Assembly (NCBI GenBank): GCA_963580285.1
Contig: OY757017.1
Location: 14,458,538-14,522,537, forward strand
Source of the DNA: Lucinisca nassula
Lineage: Eukaryota; Mollusca; Bivalvia; Lucinida; Lucinidae
Direction of reading: 5' to 3'
Length of the DNA: 64,000 nt
Part shown: piece after piece, positions 63,244 to 64,000 of the stretch
Layout of the letters: each line of letters opens with the position of its first letter
Position numbering within the stretch: position 1 is the stretch's first letter
Translations under genes and position numbers: made by a program
The notes under the pieces: model-generated
Database searches by the model: none
Seen by the model: only the letters and a program-made list of their open reading frames with translations
What the model was told of the DNA's origin: nothing

Positions 63244-63409
63244 AAGAAACACCAGAGCTTAAAGGATGGTCCAACTTGCAGATTTTATTCAGACCAGTCT
63301 TATACCAGTACACAAAAGTTGATCGGTTTCAGCTCTGCACAGAAGCAACATGCAGTCCAATCAATTTCTCCATGCTCCAGTGAGGAGGGGTGGGGGGTGA
63401 CCTCTTGGG

Positions 63410-63655
63410 ACTGGTTGTTTGAGTTGAGGTTCAGCATCCGCATCAAACTTAATTAGGTCATTTTGGAGACATTGCTTCCAATGTTTGATACTTTTACCTA
63501 ACTTTGAGATGAAATGGCTTCTCAGCCCTGCTGCCCAATGAAAATAAAAAGGTTTTCATGCATGGATGGTCCTGAGCGGTTTACTGGTCGGTTTCAGCTC
63601 TGCCAGGAAACACCAAAAAGCCCAGTCCTCATGCCCCGATGGTCAGGGGCAATTA
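63410..63655 (-). mobile_element. SINE-A copy, diverged
   Basis: TTGTTTGAGTTGAGGTTCAGC ... TTTCAGCTCTGCCAGGAAAC ... GCCCCGATGGTCAGGGGC. No TSD. Confidence 0.75.
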
Positions 63656-63680
63656 CCTTTTGGACTATATACGTTTATTA

Positions 63681-63820
63681 TACCCCCGGCATACAAAGTC
63701 CATATAGAAATTTTATGTTTGGTTTAGCTTTTACAAGCACATTTATAGATTCTTATAGCTTCCATATTACATACAATTAAGCTCTAAAGATATATTAGAG
63801 GGTGGCGCTGGCCGGGGGTA
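63681..63820. mobile_element. Small TA-flanked MITE, 140 bp
   Basis: TIR TACCCCCGGC / GCCGGGGGTA with TA both sides (63679-63680; 63821-63822). The interior AAGCACATTTATAGATTC is unique in the window. Confidence 0.65.
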
Positions 63821-63822
63821 TA

Positions 63823-64000
63823 CGTGACCCACTGGTCGCTTTCTCTAGGTTGGAAATTTTTCTAGACAGGAATATATAAACCATGGAGGGATTAGGAATT
63901 TAAACATTTGTTTTTGCATAGCAATATATTGATAAGGTTTGTATTTTGTGGTAAATGAAGGATAGTTTTGTCAATTCTCCATAAAAACCTATAAATGTAT
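63823..64000. other. DCAF11 intron, nothing recognised
   Basis: No exon for the next DCAF11 segment (expected to begin GQVR) was found before the window ends. Confidence 0.4.

Overview
This window looks like genomic DNA from a bivalve mollusc. The evidence is spliced invertebrate-type exons, an AT-rich background, tRNA-headed SINEs, a mariner element, CR1/Jockey-type and RNase H-bearing LINEs, and many 'pearl'/HINE-like elements (hairpin end, CTGT/CCGT tract, then a minisatellite), an architecture known from bivalves. The species cannot be fixed from sequence alone. Nothing suggests a prokaryote: there are no operons, no Shine-Dalgarno-led genes and no real CRISPR arrays.

Host genes are a minor part. 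(1) Five exons on the + strand (12821-12981, 18716-18857, 20465-20557, 22409-22510, 25516-25581) join in compatible phases into a 187-codon reading frame with a stop codon and a polyadenylation signal at 25650. I do not recognise the protein. Its introns are packed with transposons, including a mariner (20661-22001) and a four-level nested insertion (13.9-18.3 kb). (2) An exon at 61949-62196 carries a start codon and 65 codons resembling the N-terminus of DCAF11 (WDR23), a CUL4-DDB1 substrate receptor; the rest of that gene lies beyond the window.

Layout. 1-774: part of a pearl/HINE-like array. 1420-12592: an 11-kb inverted repeat whose arms are built from tandem, internally palindromic units, resembling a Foldback/Galileo-type element; its middle holds a GATATC satellite, SINEs and repeat debris. 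12.6-25.7 kb: the unknown gene and its nested introns. 25.7-39.3 kb: SINEs, hairpin MITEs and several pearl/HINE-like arrays, two of them nested at 29.9-33.2 kb. 39.5-49 kb: a retroelement graveyard with a Ty3/gypsy fragment, two reverse transcriptase (RT) remnants of a Penelope-like or unassigned type, two CR1/Jockey-type RT remnants and one open RNase H-zinc-knuckle ORF flanked by GATA microsatellites. 49.1-51.6 kb: a TIR element with a 9-bp target duplication, of Mutator type. 51.6-59 kb: TTAA MITEs, hAT MITEs and SINEs. 59.2-61.1 kb: a full-length pearl/HINE-like element. 61.4-64 kb: a hAT MITE, the DCAF11-like exon and further SINEs.

The strongest signals are insertion footprints readable by eye: target-site duplications (TSDs) of 11-15 bp for SINEs, 8 bp for hAT, TA for mariner, TTAA for piggyBac-like and 9 bp for Mutator-like elements, with several empty sites preserved in the other arm of the big inverted repeat. 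Two structural themes stand out. One is a palindromic cassette starting CAAACAGTG that is shared by otherwise unrelated MITE families. The other is minisatellite arrays whose units contain perfect nuclear-receptor DR1 and ERR-type half-site motifs.

Copy boundaries were read by eye and may be off by several bases unless a TSD is stated.
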